The position numbers and the translations under genes were made by a program. From Cymbidium sinense (lineage: Eukaryota; Streptophyta; Magnoliopsida; Asparagales; Orchidaceae), in assembly GCA_021442155.1 (NCBI GenBank), contig JAKCPB010000366.1:248001-312000 (forward strand): DNA of 64,000 nt. Reading direction: 5' to 3'. Shown piece by piece: positions 49,780 to 63,405 of this stretch. The notes beneath the pieces were generated by a model. The model had not been told where the DNA came from, ran no database searches, and worked only from the letters and a program-made list of their open reading frames with translations. Position 1 is the first letter of the stretch; each line of letters starts with the position of its first letter.

Positions 49780-50716
49780 TCAGAAACATTCACTCTTATT
49801 AATGACTTGTTCACCTAATGTCACAACACTACCACTAGAACTTCTAAAACTAAAATTACACTCCATATATTCAATTTTAGATCTACTTAAATGAAAACCT
49901 TTAGACTCTAGAGTTGACCTCCATAATTCTGTTGACTCCTCTCTAGTCTTATGAACAAGAAGAATGTCATCAAAAGCATACATACTTCTTGTAAATGCCT
50001 AAGAACATCCATAACCAAAATAAAAAGATAAGGGCTTAAAGCTGATCCTTGATGTAATCTAACTGAAATAGGAAAATATTTTGTCAATCTTGTGTTTGGA
50101 CACAAGTAACTTCTAGTATACATATCCTTAATGACTTGAATATAACCAATATTAACTCCTTTCTATTCTAGAACTCCCCAAAGAACATCTCTTGAAACTT
50201 TATCATAAGCTTTCTCTAAATCAATAAATATTATATGTAGATCATCCTTACATTCTCTATGCTTCTCCATCAAACCCCTTAACAAATGTATAGCATCCAT
50301 AGTAGATGTAACTGGCATGAAACCAAACTGATTGTGAGAAGCTTCTGTATCACATCATATCTTATGCTCAATTACTCTCTCCCATAATTTTAATGTATGG
50401 CACATTAACTTAATTCATCTATAATTTGCACACTCTTGTGCATCACCTTTATTCTTAAATATAGGAACCAACAAACTCTTTCTCCACTCATCTGACATCT
50501 TTTTAGCCTTTAAAATGACATTAAAAGATTTGTAAGCCAAGAAATTCCTTGATCTCCTAAACATTTCCACACTTCTATTGGAATATTATCCTGTCCTACT
50601 ATTTTTCCACATTTCATTTTCTTTAATGCTTCACAAACTTCATATTTACTAATATGATGATAAAAATGAAATTCTTTATTTTTATTTATGGTATTAAGGT
50701 TGCTAAAATCAATCAT
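49780..50716 (-). pseudogene. RTE reverse transcriptase, broken
   Basis: Minus-strand pieces in order: ISKYEVCEALKKMKCGKIVG, QDNIPIEVWKCLGDQGISWL (50510-50716), a frameshifted segment with the first Asp motif and EKAYDKVSRDVL (about 50190-50260), TKYFPISVRLHQGSALSPYL (from 50123), MDVLRHLQ, and MYAFDDILLVHKTREES (from 49983), where FADD has become AFDD through a shifted reading. ELWRSTLESKGFHLSRSKIE and YMECNFS follow. These are hallmark phrases of plant RTE RT. Confidence 0.9.
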
Positions 50717-51375
50717 ACTTTTAGATCCTTCATTGAAAAGTTTATCAAAAATACCTCATCCACCTATTTTCAATATCCATTTCTAAAAAAAGCATTTTAT
50801 AATTTTCATCCTTAATACACCTCACTTGAACTATGCCTTTACTTCTCCTATCTCTTTGGTTGGCTAACTTATGCATACATCTTTCACCTTCTTTGGTATC
50901 TAATCTATTATACTAAAAAAAGCTAAATTTTTTTGCATATAGCTTTCTTAGAATCTCTAGTGTCACTTTATATCTATCACAATTCTCTGAGTTTAACATC
51001 TAAACCAAGTTTTATAATAATACTTTTATTTTATCTTTTCTTGCAATCACTCCACCACCAACTATTCTTATTAAAAAAAAGCTTTTCCTTTTGATTCTCC
51101 AAGCACATCTTTAGCAACTTGCTTTAATTTGACTTGTTATTTTTCCCACATAATATTAGCTTCCTCATGAACATCCCAAATTCTAATCTCTTGTAGCTTG
51201 CTCTTAAAAATATCTTTATTTATGTTCTTTAAGTATCCCCATCTAATTCTAGGACAATAATTTGATTTATTTTTTCTCTTACAACCTTTCATCTTAAAAT
51301 CTAAAACTAACAATGGATGTTGGGTACTTAGATTTTCACTTGGAATGACCTTACAATCTTTACAATCTAAACGAT

Positions 51376-52046
51376 CTATTTTCTTATCATAAAATAATCA
51401 ATTTGTGTTTTAGTACATCCATTTTTATAAGTAATAATATGTTCATCTCTTTTCTTAAATAAAGTGTTAGCAACTACAAAGTCATAAGCTAAAGCAAATT
51501 CTAATATAGTCCTACCTTCTTCATTAGTCACTCCAAACCCATAACCACCATGAATACTTTTAAAATCTTCTACCACTCTACCAACATGTCTATTTAAATC
51601 TCCTCTAATAAATACTTTTTCTTCAAGAGGTATCTTTTGTATTAATCCCTCTAATTCATTCCAAAATTTTTCTTTTGTGCTTACCTCCAAACCTACTTGA
51701 GGAGCATAGACACTTATAACATTGATAATCTTAGATCAATAATAATGTTTAAAGCTATAATTCTATCTCCACATCTATTAATATTTATAACATTATCCTT
51801 CCAACTTTTACGTAAATACCAAAGTTTAAAACCTAATCTATCAAACTCCTTGGCCTTCTCCCCAACCCATTTAGTTTCTTGAACACATAAAATATTTATC
51901 TTTCTATGAACCATAATATCTATTAATTCCATTAATTTACCTGTAAGAGTACTTATATTCCAAGATCCTAACCTAATTCTAGTTTCATGGACTAACTTCT
52001 TTGCCCGCATCCGTCCATAATGTGGGAACCCTTGCTTATTTAACAC
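51376..52046 (-). pseudogene. RTE endonuclease domain, broken
   Basis: Minus-strand reading: RIRLGSWNISTLTGKLMELI (Asn of the first metal motif), INILCVQETKWVGEKAKEF (catalytic Glu in QETKWVG), then a frameshifted middle, then FWNELEGLIQKIPLEEKVFI, RGDLNRHVG (normally GGDFNGHVG), GYGFGVTNEEGRTILEFA and TQIDYFMIRK. This follows the plant RTE endonuclease almost end to end. The domain nicks the target strand that primes reverse transcription. The break lies near 51690-51714. Confidence 0.88.
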
Positions 52047-52236
52047 CGCCCGGCCATGGGTTTCTAACCTTTTTCATCAGATTCAAGCCATACAACGCCG
52101 CCGCTTCTGGACGCCTAAGATTAACACAATGATTTAAAGGATTCATGTCATGATTATTTCGACAAGTTTTATCTCCGACTACCTAATGCAACCCTCCACT
52201 TTTCACATCCGGACTTGGGACGGGAATGGTAGTGTT

Positions 52237-52250
52237 AACATAAACCTACA
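52237..52250. repeat. RTE target-site duplication, right copy
   Basis: Second copy of AACATAAACCTACA, identical to 49195-49208, followed by the continuing TAAA-rich array. Confidence 0.85.
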
Positions 52251-55200
52251 TAAAATAAAATAAAATAGAAACCTAAACTTAAACCAAAAATATAATAAAA
52301 TAAACTAAAATAAAATAAATAAAAACCTAAACTAAACTAAATAAAATAAAATATACCAAAGAATAAAAGCCTCAATAAAATAAAAGCAAAACAAAAAATA
52401 AAAATAAAAATAAACCTAAAATAAAATAAAATAAAAACTAAATAAAAACCTAAACCTAAAAAATAAACTTTAAAATAAAAACTAAAAATAAATAAAAAAT
52501 AACCTAAACCTAAAATAAAAAAATAAAATAAACCTAAAATAAACTAAAACCTAAACTAAAATAAATAAAAAACCTAAACCAAATAAATAAAATAAAATAA
52601 ACTAAAAATAAACTAAAATAAACCTAAACTAAAAAAATAAAATAAAAATAAACTAAAATAAAATAAAAAATAAAATAAAATAATAATATAAAATAAATAA
52701 TTAAATAATAAACCTTAAAATAAAATAAATAAAATAAATAAAATTAAATAACCTAAAATAAACTAAATAAACTTAAATAAACCTAAACCTAAAATAAACT
52801 AAACTCTAAACCCTAAACCAAACTATAAACCTAAACTCTAAAAACTAAAACTAAATAAACCAACTAAAAACCTAATCTAAAAATAAAACCAAACTAACCT
52901 AAATAAACTAACCTAAAAACTAAACCCTAAACTAACCTAAACTTAAACTAACCTAAACCAATCTAAAATATTGTAAACCTAAACCCTAAACCCTAAATCT
53001 TAAAACCTAAACTAATAAAAAACCCAACCTAAACAAACTAACCCAAAACCCAAAAAAAACAAACCTAAACTATGCAATAATCTAAAACTTAAACCTAAAC
53101 TAAACCTAAATAAACAAACCTAAAAAAAAACCTAAACCTAAAGTAAACCTAAACAATAAACCTAAACCTAAACCTAAACTATACCTAAATAATAAACCTA
53201 AATAAACTAAACCTAAATAAAACCTAAACCTAAACCTAAATAAATAATAAACTTAAATAAATAAACTAAACATAAATAAATAATTCTAAATAAATAAATA
53301 AATAAACAAAATAATAAACAATAAACAATAAACCTAAACCTAAACCTAAACAAAAAAACCACCTAAATAATAAACCTAAATTCACAAATAAAGAAATAAA
53401 CCTAAATAATAAACAATAAACTAAACCTAAACTTAAACCTAAAAATAAACCTGAACACAAACTAAACAAACTTAAACAAAAATAAACCTAAACTAAACCT
53501 AAAAAAAACATGAACAAACCTAAACTAAACCTAAATAATAAAGAAAACCTAAACCTTAACCTAAACCTAAACAAATAAACCCAAACCTAATCCTAAATTC
53601 AACCTAAACAATAAATAAATAAACCTAAACAATAGAACTAAACCTAAACAATAAATCAAAACAAACTAAACCTAAACGTAAACCTGAACCTAAAAAAACC
53701 TAAACCTAATCCTAAACCTAAACTTAACATAAATAATAAACTAAACCAAAACAAAACAACCTAAACTAAACCTAAACAAAATTAAACCTAAACAAATCTA
53801 AACAAAGAAATAAACAAAAAATAAACTTAAACCTAAACCTAAATAAATTAAACCTAAACAATAAACTAAACAAACAAAAACCTAAGCATAAACAAATAAA
53901 CCTAAACAATAAACAATAAACCTAAACTAAACTTAAAAAAACAACCTAAACAATAAACCTAAACCTAAACTAAACCTAAACAAACAAAACCAAATCCTAA
54001 ACCTAAATTGAACAAACAAACAACCTAAACCTAAAAAACAAACCTAAATAATCCTAAACCTAAACATAAACCTAAACGAAACTTAAACAATAAACCAAAC
54101 CTAAACCTAAACCTAAACCTAAACCTAAACCTAAATAATAAACCTAAACAAAACTAAACCTAAATAATAAACCTAAACCAAAATTTAAACAAACCTAAAT
54201 AAATAAACAAAACATAAACAAAATAAATCCTAAACCTATACCTAAACCTATATAAAAACAAACTGAAACCTAAACTAAACCTAAACCTAAATAAAATAAA
54301 AACATAAACAAACCTAAATCTAAACTAAACCTAAATAATAAACCTAAACTTTAACCTAAACTAAACCTAAACAAAAAAAAAATAAACAATAAACCTAAAC
54401 CTAAATAAATAAATAAACCTAAAATAAACCTAAACAAACCTAAACCTAAACTAAACCTAAATAATAAACCAAAATAAATAAACAACCTAAATAAATAATA
54501 AACCAATTAACCTAAATAATTAACCTAAACCTAAACTAGACCTAAATAAAAAAAACCTAAACAAAAAGTAAACTAAATAATAAACCTAAAAAATAAACCT
54601 AAACTTAAACCTAAGCCTAAGCAACCCTAAATAATAAATAATAAATAAACAATAAACAATAAACCTAAACCTAAACAAAAATAAACCTAAATTAAACCTA
54701 AACAAACCTAAACCTAAACAAATAAACTAAACCTAAACTAAACTTAAATAAATAAACCTAAACTAAACCTAAACAATAAACTTAAACCTAAACAAAACAA
54801 ACCTAAATAACCTAAACAAATAAACTAAACCTATACTAAACCTAAACATAAACCTAAATAAAACCTAAACAAACCCTAAATAATCAAACTAAACCTATAT
54901 AATAAACCTAAACCCTAAACAACCCTAAACAAATAAATTAAACCTAAACTAAACCTAAACCTAAACAATAAACTAAATAATAAACATAAACAAACCTAAG
55001 CTTAAACATAAACTATACCTAAAAAAATACCTAAACAACCTAAAAAAACCTAAACAAAATAATAAATAAACCTAAACCTAAACCTAAACAAGACCTAAAC
55101 AACCTAAATAATAAACCTTAACAAAACCTAAATAATAAACCCTAAACAATCCTAAAACAACCTAAACCTAAACCCTAAACAAATCTAAACTGAACCTAAA

Positions 55201-56289
55201 CAAATAGACAAATTAAACCTAAGCAAAACTAAATCTAAACCTAAACCTAAACAATAAATAAATAAAAACCTAAACAAGCAATAAACTAAGAAAAGCCTAA
55301 ATGATAATCCTAAACAAAAAAAATAAGAAACCTACACCTAAAATATACCTCAACAAATAAACCTAAATAAAACTAAACCTAAAGAAACCTAAACTAAACC
55401 TAAATAAACAATAAACAAAGAAACCTAAACAAAAACACCTAAACCTAAACTAAACCTAAACAATAAACCTAAACAAAAAAACCTAAACAATAAATCTAAA
55501 CCTAAACCTAAACAATAAACAAACTGAAAACCTAAACCTAAACCTAATCCTAAACAAACCTAAACTAAACTAAACAAATAAACCTAAACCTAAACTAAAC
55601 CTAAACCAAAAAAAAAAAACTAAACAAAAACAAAAGAAAAATCTTAACCTAAAAAAATAAACTAACCCTAAACAAGTAAACCTAAACCTAAGCTAAAATA
55701 AACCTAAAGTAAGCCTAAATAAACAAACCTAAACCTAAACAAATAAACCTAAACCTAAACCAAAACAAAAAATTTAACCTAAACAAAAAAAACTAAACTA
55801 AACAATAAACCTAAATAATAAACCTAAACCTAAACCTAAACTGAAATAAATAAACCTAAACCTAAACCTAAACTAAACAAAACTTAAATAACTAAACCTA
55901 AATAAATAAACTAAACCAAACCTTAACCTAAACAAAACCAAAACAACTAAACCTAAGCCTAAACAAATAAAAAAAAACATAAACAAAAAACCTAAACTTA
56001 AATAAACCAAAACTAAACCTAAATAATAAACAAATAATTAATCAAAATAAATAAATAAATAAATAAGCCATAAAAAATCCTAAATAAAAAACCTAATCTT
56101 AAATAGTAAAACCTAAACTAAATCTAAATAATAAACCTAAACAACTAAACCTAAATAAAAAACCTAAACAAAAAATAATAAACCTAAACCTAAACCTAAA
56201 TAAATAAACTAAACCTAAATAAAATAAAAAACCTAAATAAAAAAAAGAATAAAAAACAAAATAAACCTAAACCTAAACCTAAACTAAAC

Positions 56290-57880
56290 CTAAATAATAA
56301 AAATAAATAAAAAATAAACCTAAACCTAATCAAATCTAAACTAAACCTAAACAAAACTTAAACAACATAATCCAATACAAAAATAAACCTAAACCTAAAC
56401 CTAAACTAAACCTAAACAAAATAAACAAATAAAAACTTAAACAAAACTAAACCTAAACTAAACCTAAACAAAAAAATAAACTAAACCTAAACTTAAACCT
56501 AAACAAATAAACAAAAAAACCTACACCTAAATAATAAACTTAAACCTAAATAATAAAAACTAAATTAAACCTAAGAAAATCATAAATAACCTAAATAAAT
56601 AAATAAAACCTAAACCTAAACCTAAACCTAAATAAGTGAATAAACCTAAACCTAAAACCTAAATAATAAACCTAAACTAAATAAATAAACTAAACCTAAA
56701 ATTAAACTGAACATAAATAATAAACCTAAACCTAAACTAAACATAAACAAAATTAAAAATAAACCTAAAAAAAACCTAAACAATAGACCTAAACCTAAAC
56801 TAAACCTAAACCTAAAAAAATAAACAAAAAAACTAAACCTAAACTAAACCTAAACAATAAAACTAAATAAACCTAAACCAAAAATAAAAAATAAATTAAT
56901 AAATAGAAAATAAACCTAAACAAAAAAAATAAACAAAAAATAAGCCTGAAGCTTTTTTAAAAAACTATACCTAAACAATAAAACTAAACTTAAACTAAGC
57001 TAAACAAAATAAATAAACTAAAAAACTAAAATAAACTTGAACCGAAACAAATCAACCAAAATAATAAATCTAAACTTAAAATAAAAAAGCTAAACCTAAA
57101 TAAATAAAATAAACATAAATAAAAATAAATAAATAAACCTAAAACTAAACAAATAAATAAATAAAAATAAATAATGAACCTAAACAAAATTTAAACCTAA
57201 ACCTAAATAAAATAAACTAAACTAAACAATAAACCTAAACCTAAGCTTAATTCTAAACTAAACCTAAACAAACTGAAACCTAAACTTAAAAATAAAATAA
57301 GCCTAAACCTTAAAAAAAAAAACCTAATCCTAAACTAAACCTAAATAATAAAAAAATAAAGCCTAAACCTAAACTAAACATAAACAATAAACAATAAATA
57401 ATAAAATAAACAAAATAAACCTAGACCTAAATAATAAACTAAATAAAAAATAATAATAAATTTAAACCTAAACCTAAACCTAAATAAAATAAATAAATAA
57501 AAAAAACCTAAGCCTAAACCTAAACCTCAAACCTAAATAAAAAATAAATAAAAAATATACCTAAACCTAAACTTAAACTAAACTTTAAAAAATAAAAATA
57601 GGCCTAAACAATAAACAATAAATAATAACCCTAAACAATAAAAACAAACCTAAACAAATAAACCTTAATAAACCTAAATAAAAAAATAAACCTAAACCTA
57701 AACCTAAACCAAGCCTTAAAAAAACATAAACAAAAAAAACCTAAAAACAAAAAGCAAAAAACAAAATAAATTATAGAATAAATAATCTTAAACCTTAAGC
57801 CTAAATAAACCTAAACCTAAACCTAAACAAATAAACTTCCTAAAATAAACCTAAATAATAAAAAAATTTAAATAAACTTA
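56290..57880 (+). repeat. 1.57 kb duplicated segment, copy 1
   Basis: Begins near AATAAAAAATAAACCTAAAC before CCTAATCAAATCTAAAC (56331) and contains landmarks that are rare in the array: ACAACATAATCCAATAC, GCCTGAAGCTTTTTTAA (56944), ATAAATAATGAACCTAAAC, GACCTAAATAATAAAC, CCTTAAGCCTAAATAAACC (57793). All recur in order in copy 2 at an offset of 1.56-1.58 kb. Confidence 0.9.
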
Positions 57881-59440
57881 AATAATAAAAAATAAACCTA
57901 AACCTAATCAAATCTAAACTAAACCTAAACAAAACTTAAACAACATAATCTTATACAAAAATAAACCTAAACCTAAACCTAAACTAAACCTAAACAAAAT
58001 AAACAAATAAAAACTTAGACAAAACTAAACCTAAACTAAACCGAAACAAAAAAATAAACTAAACCTAAACTTAAACCTAAACAAATAAACAAAAAAAACC
58101 TACACCTAAATAATAAACTTAAACCTAAATAATAAAAACTAAATTAAACCTAAGAAAATCATAAATAACCTAAATAAATAAATAAAACCTAAACCTAAAC
58201 CTAAATAAATGAATAAACCTAAACCTAAAACCTAAATAATAAACCTAAACTAAACAAATAAACTAAACCTAAAATTAAACTGAACATAAATAATAAACCT
58301 AAACCTAAACTAAACATAAACAAAATTAAAAATAAACCTAAAAAAAACCTAAACAATAATCTAAACCTAAACTAAACATAAGCCTAAAAAAAAAACAAAA
58401 AACTAAACCTAAACTAAACCTAAACAATAAAACTAAATAAACCTAAACCAAAAATAAAAAAATAAATTAAGAAATAAAAATAAACCTAAACAAAAAAATA
58501 AACAAAAATAAGTCTGAACTTTTTTTAAAACTATACCTAAACAATAAACTAAACTTAAACTAAGCTAAACAAAATAAATAAACTAAAAACTAAAAAAACT
58601 TGAACCAAACAAATCAACCAAAATAATAAATCTAAACTTAAAATAAAAAAAGCTAAACTTAAATAAATAAAATAAACATAAATAAAAATAAATAAATAAA
58701 CCTAAAACTAAACAAATAAATAAATAAAAATAAATAATGAACCTAAACAAAATTTAAACCTAAACCTAAACAAAATAAACTAAACTAAACAATAAACCTA
58801 AACCTAAGCTTAATCCTAAACTAAACCTAAACAAACTGAAACCTAAACTTAAAAACCAAATAAGCCTAAACCTTAAAAAAAGAACCTAATCCTAAACTAA
58901 ACCTAAATAATAAAAAAATAAAGCCTAAACCTAAACTAAACATAAACAATAAACAATAAATAATAAAATAAACAAAATAAACCTAGACCTAAATAATAAA
59001 CTAAACAAAAAATAATAATAAATTTAAACCTAAACCTAAACCTAAATAAATAAAATAAAAAAAACCTAAGCCTAAACCTAAACCAAACCTAAATAAAAAA
59101 TAAACAAAAAAATATACCTAAACCTAAACTAAACTAAACTTTAAAAAATAAAAATAGGCCTAAACAATAAATAATAAATAATAACCCTAAACAATAAAAA
59201 CAAACCTAAACAAATAAACCTTAATAATAAACCTAAATAAAAAAATAAACCTAAACCTAAACCTAAACCAAGCCTTAAAAAAACATAAACAAAAAAAACC
59301 TAAAAACAAAAAGCAAAAAACAAAATAAATTATAGAATAAATAATCTTAAACCTTAAGCCTAAATAAACCTAAACAAATAAACTAAACCTAATCCTAAAA
59401 CAAACCTAAATAATAAAAAAATTTAAATAAACTTAAATAA
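57881..59440 (+). repeat. 1.57 kb duplicated segment, copy 2
   Basis: Repeats copy 1 with a few substitutions and small, mostly A-run, length differences (CAAATCTAAAC at 57909, GTCTGAACTTTTTTTAA at 58511, CCTTAAGCC at 59352). The homology ends after TTTAAATAAACTTAAATAATA near 59440, which is also the phrase just before copy 2 starts (about 57855-57890). It is therefore a direct tandem duplication. Confidence 0.9.
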
Positions 59441-62400
59441 TAAACCAAAACCTAAACCTAAACAAATAAACTAAACAAAAAATTTAAAAAAAATAAACTA
59501 AATAATAAACCTAAACCTAATAAACCTAAACCTAAACTAAGAAAAAAAATACCTAAAAAAAATAATATATAAACTAAAAACCTAAACCTAAACCTAAAAA
59601 AAATAAAATGAACAAAAAAATTAAATTAGACTAAAAAATAAATAAACCTAAACCTAAATTAAACCTAAACCTAAAAATAAATCTAAACCTAAACTAAATA
59701 AACTGAAAGAAACCTAAACCTTGACCAAATAAATAAACTAAACCTAAACCTAAACTAAACCTAAAATAAACCTAAACTAAACCTAAACAATAAAACTAAA
59801 AAAACCTAAACAAAATAAAATAAATTAAACCTAAATAAAAAATACAAAAATAAACCTAAATAATAAACCTAAACAAAAAAAGAAAAATAATAAAGCTAAA
59901 TAAGTAAACAATAAACTAAACAACAAAAAATAAACCTAAACAAAATAAACTAAACCAAAATAATAAAATAAATAAAATAAAATAAACCTAAAAAAATAAA
60001 CTAAACCTAAACTTAAACAAATTAACCTAAATAATAAATAAAAGATAAACCTAAAACCTAAATGTAAACTTAAACTAAACCTAAAAAATAAAAAATAAAC
60101 ATAGACCTAAATAATAAACCTAAACCTAAATAAACCAAAAACAAATAAAAATAAAATAAAAAGTAAAAAATAAAACTGAACCTACACAAAAAAAACCTAA
60201 ATTAAACTTCAGTTACGTGTTATCTAACTAAGAAAAATAAATAAACTGGAAATAATAAAAAAAAAATAAATAAAATAAAAATAAAAGAAATCTAAAATAA
60301 ATAAAATAAAAAACAAAACTTGAACTAAATAAAAAATAAACCTAAACCTAAACCTAAAAATAATATAGCTAAACTAAACTAAAAAAAATCTAAACAAAAA
60401 ACTAAATAAATAAAAAATAAACCTAAACAATAAACCTGAACTTAAACTTAAATAAACTAAAAATAAATAAACAATAAACCTAAAATAAACCTAAACCTAA
60501 ATGTAAAAAGCCTAAACCTAAACCTAAAAAATAAATAAACTAAACAAAAATAAATAATAAACCTAAAACTGAACCTAATAATAAACCTAAATAAATAAAC
60601 CTAAATAATAAACAAAACCTAAACTAAAAAAAATAAACCTAAAAAATTAATAAATAAAAAGAAATAATCCTACATAATAAACCTAAACCTAAACCTAAAC
60701 TAAATAAACTAAACCTAAACCTAAACTAAAAAAACCTAAACTAAACCTAAAAAATAAACCAAAACCTAAAAAAAATAAACCTAAACAATAAAAAAAAAAT
60801 AATAAACAAAATAAACTAAAAATAAATAAATAATAAACAAAATATAAAAATAAAAAATAAACTTAGACAATAAATTAAACCTAAACCTAAACCTAAATAA
60901 AAAATTAACTAAACCTAAAATAAACCAAACCTAAAAAATAAATAATAAACAAAAAATAAACAAAAACCCAAACTAATAAACCTAAACTAAACCTAAATAA
61001 TAAACAAAAAAATAAAATAAAAAATAAAACTAAACAATAAACCTAAACCTAAAGAAATAAACTAAACCTAAATAGATAAAATAAAATAAACCTAAACCTA
61101 AATAATAAATAATCCTAAAAAGATAAACCTAAACCTAAACTAAATAAATAAACCTAAATAAAATAAACTAAACTAAACCTAAATAATTAGCCTAAACAAA
61201 AAATAAACCTAAAAAATAAATTAAAAAAATAAACCTAAACCTAAACCTAAAAAAAAAACCAAATTAAAATAAAATAAAGCCAAAACCTAAACTAAACTAA
61301 CCTAAAAACCTAAATAAACCTAAGATGGCTAAATAATAAAACCTCAATAAACTATAACCTAAACTAAAAATAAAATAATAATAAACCTAAACCTAAATAA
61401 CCAGACTGAAACAAAATATAAAAACCTAAACACCTAAACCAAAACTTAAAAAAACCTAAAGCTAAAATAAATAAACTAAACCTAAAGAATAAACCTAAAT
61501 AAACCTAAACTATCCACTAAACTAAATAAAATAAACCTAAACCAAAATCTAAAATAATAAACCCAAAATAAACCTAAAAATAAGGAAATCTAAACAACCT
61601 AAACTAAACCTAATAACAACAAAAATAAAAATAAAAAATAAACCTAAAACATAAATAAATAACCTACTAATAAAAAAGAGAAGAAATAAACCTAAAACTA
61701 AAATAAACAATAAACCTAAACAAAAGTAAACTAAGATAAACCAAAATACCCACCATAATATCTAAAATACCTAAACTACATTAAACCTAAATACTAAACC
61801 TAAGCTAGAAATAAATCTAAAATAAACTAAATAAACCTACAATGGTTCAACTAACTAAACTAAACTAAACAATAAAGATAATAAACTTAAAACATAAACT
61901 ATAATAAAAATTAAACTTAAAATAAACTAAAATAAACCTAAATAAAATAAAATAAAAATAAACCTAAAAAATAAATGAAACCTAAACCTAAAATAAAAAA
62001 ATAAAATATACCCAAAACTCAATAATAAAAAACTTAAATAACCTAAAATAAAATAAACCTACACCTAAACAAAAAAAAACATAAACCTAAATAGTAAAAT
62101 AAATAATAAATAGTAAACCTAAACAAAAAAACAATAAACCTAAACTAAAAAAAAATTAAACTAAACCTAAACTAAAATAAATAAACAAAAACCTAAACTA
62201 AAAAATAAACCTAAACCTAAAGAAACCTAAATAAAATAAACCTAAACAATAAAATAAGTAAAATAAACCTAAACCTAAAAAAAAAGAAATAAAAAATAAA
62301 CCAAAATAAACAAAATAAACCTAAACTAAAATAAAATAAATAAACTAAAAATAAACCTAAAGAAAAGAAAATAAAACCTAAAAAATAAACTTAAACTAAA

Positions 62401-63405
62401 TAAACAAAATAAAGTAAATAAATAATAAATTAAACCTAAAAAAATAAAATTTAACGAAAATAAATAATCCTAAATAAAAAAACCTAAACCTAAACCTAAA
62501 TCAACCTAAAAAAATTCTAAAATTTAAAAAAATTAAAACTAAACTAAACTTAAACCTAAAATAACCTAAACAAAAAATAAGAATAAACCTAAATAAATAA
62601 AATTAAACCGAAATAACCAAAACAAAATAAACCTAAAATAAAAAAAAATAAACCTAAACTAAATAAATGAAAATAAACCTAAAGCAAACTAAACTAAAAT
62701 AAAAAATAAACTAAACCAAAAATAAACTAAACCTAAACCTAAACTAAATTAAACTAAAATAAATAATAAATAAAACTAAACCTAAAAAAAAGAAAGGAAA
62801 AACCTAAAATAGATAATAAACAAAAATAAACCTAAACCTAAACCTAAACTAAACCTAAAAGAATAAACATAAACCTAAACCTAAACTAAATCTAAACAAA
62901 TAAGCCTAAACAAAAATAAAAAATATAAAAAATAAACATAAATAAAATAAATAAAATAATTAAACCTAAACCTAAACCTAAATTATAAATAAACCTAAAT
63001 AATAAACCTAAAATAAATAAATAAAACTATAACCTAAACCTAAAACCTAAACTTAAACTAAACCTAAAGAAAAAATAAATAATAAACTAAACCTAAACCT
63101 AAACCTAAAGTAGACCTAAAGAAACCTAAACCTAAACCTAAACCTAAATTAAACAATAAACTTTAACAAAAAATAGACATAAACAATGAACAGAAAAATA
63201 AACCTAAATAATAAATTAAACTTAAACCTAAACTAGACCTTAAAACTAAACCTTAACAAATAAAAAAAATAAACAAACCAAAACCAAAACCTAAACTAAA
63301 GCTAAACAATAAACCTAAACGTAAACCTAAATAATAAATAAACAAAAAATAAACTAAATAATAAACCTAAAATAAAATAAACCTAAACCCAAAACTCAAA
63401 CCTAA

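Larger units (their letters stand above)
49209..52236 (-). mobile_element. RTE-clade LINE, nearly full length, inactive
   Basis: A 3.0 kb minus-strand non-LTR element flanked by a 14-bp target duplication. Its 3' end (49209-49270) carries the short GTT-type tail and the GTGGGATTAAGGC and GCCGACCCCACC words typical of plant RTE elements. The 5' end (about 52236) lies beside GTTAACACTACC. Endonuclease (51376-52046) and RT (49780-50716) remnants are in the expected order. Unlike LINE-A to D it has no A-tail, lies on the opposite strand, and has a clear target duplication, so it arrived by ordinary target-primed insertion after the array existed. Stops and frameshifts make it non-autonomous. Confidence 0.92.
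52251..63405 (+). repeat. Telomere-derived array, second flavour (CCTAAACAATAAACC-type)
   Basis: 11 kb without a gene. To about 52780 it resembles the TAAA-rich modules further left. From about 53080 onward words such as CCTAAACAATAAACCTAAA, CCTAAATAATAAACC and AAACAAACCTAAA dominate, while full CCCTAAA is rare. Minus-strand frames such as 53266-53469 are low-complexity. There is almost no G on the + strand. A long duplication is at 56290-59440. Words become more mixed after 59500 but keep the same character to 63395. Confidence 0.87.
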
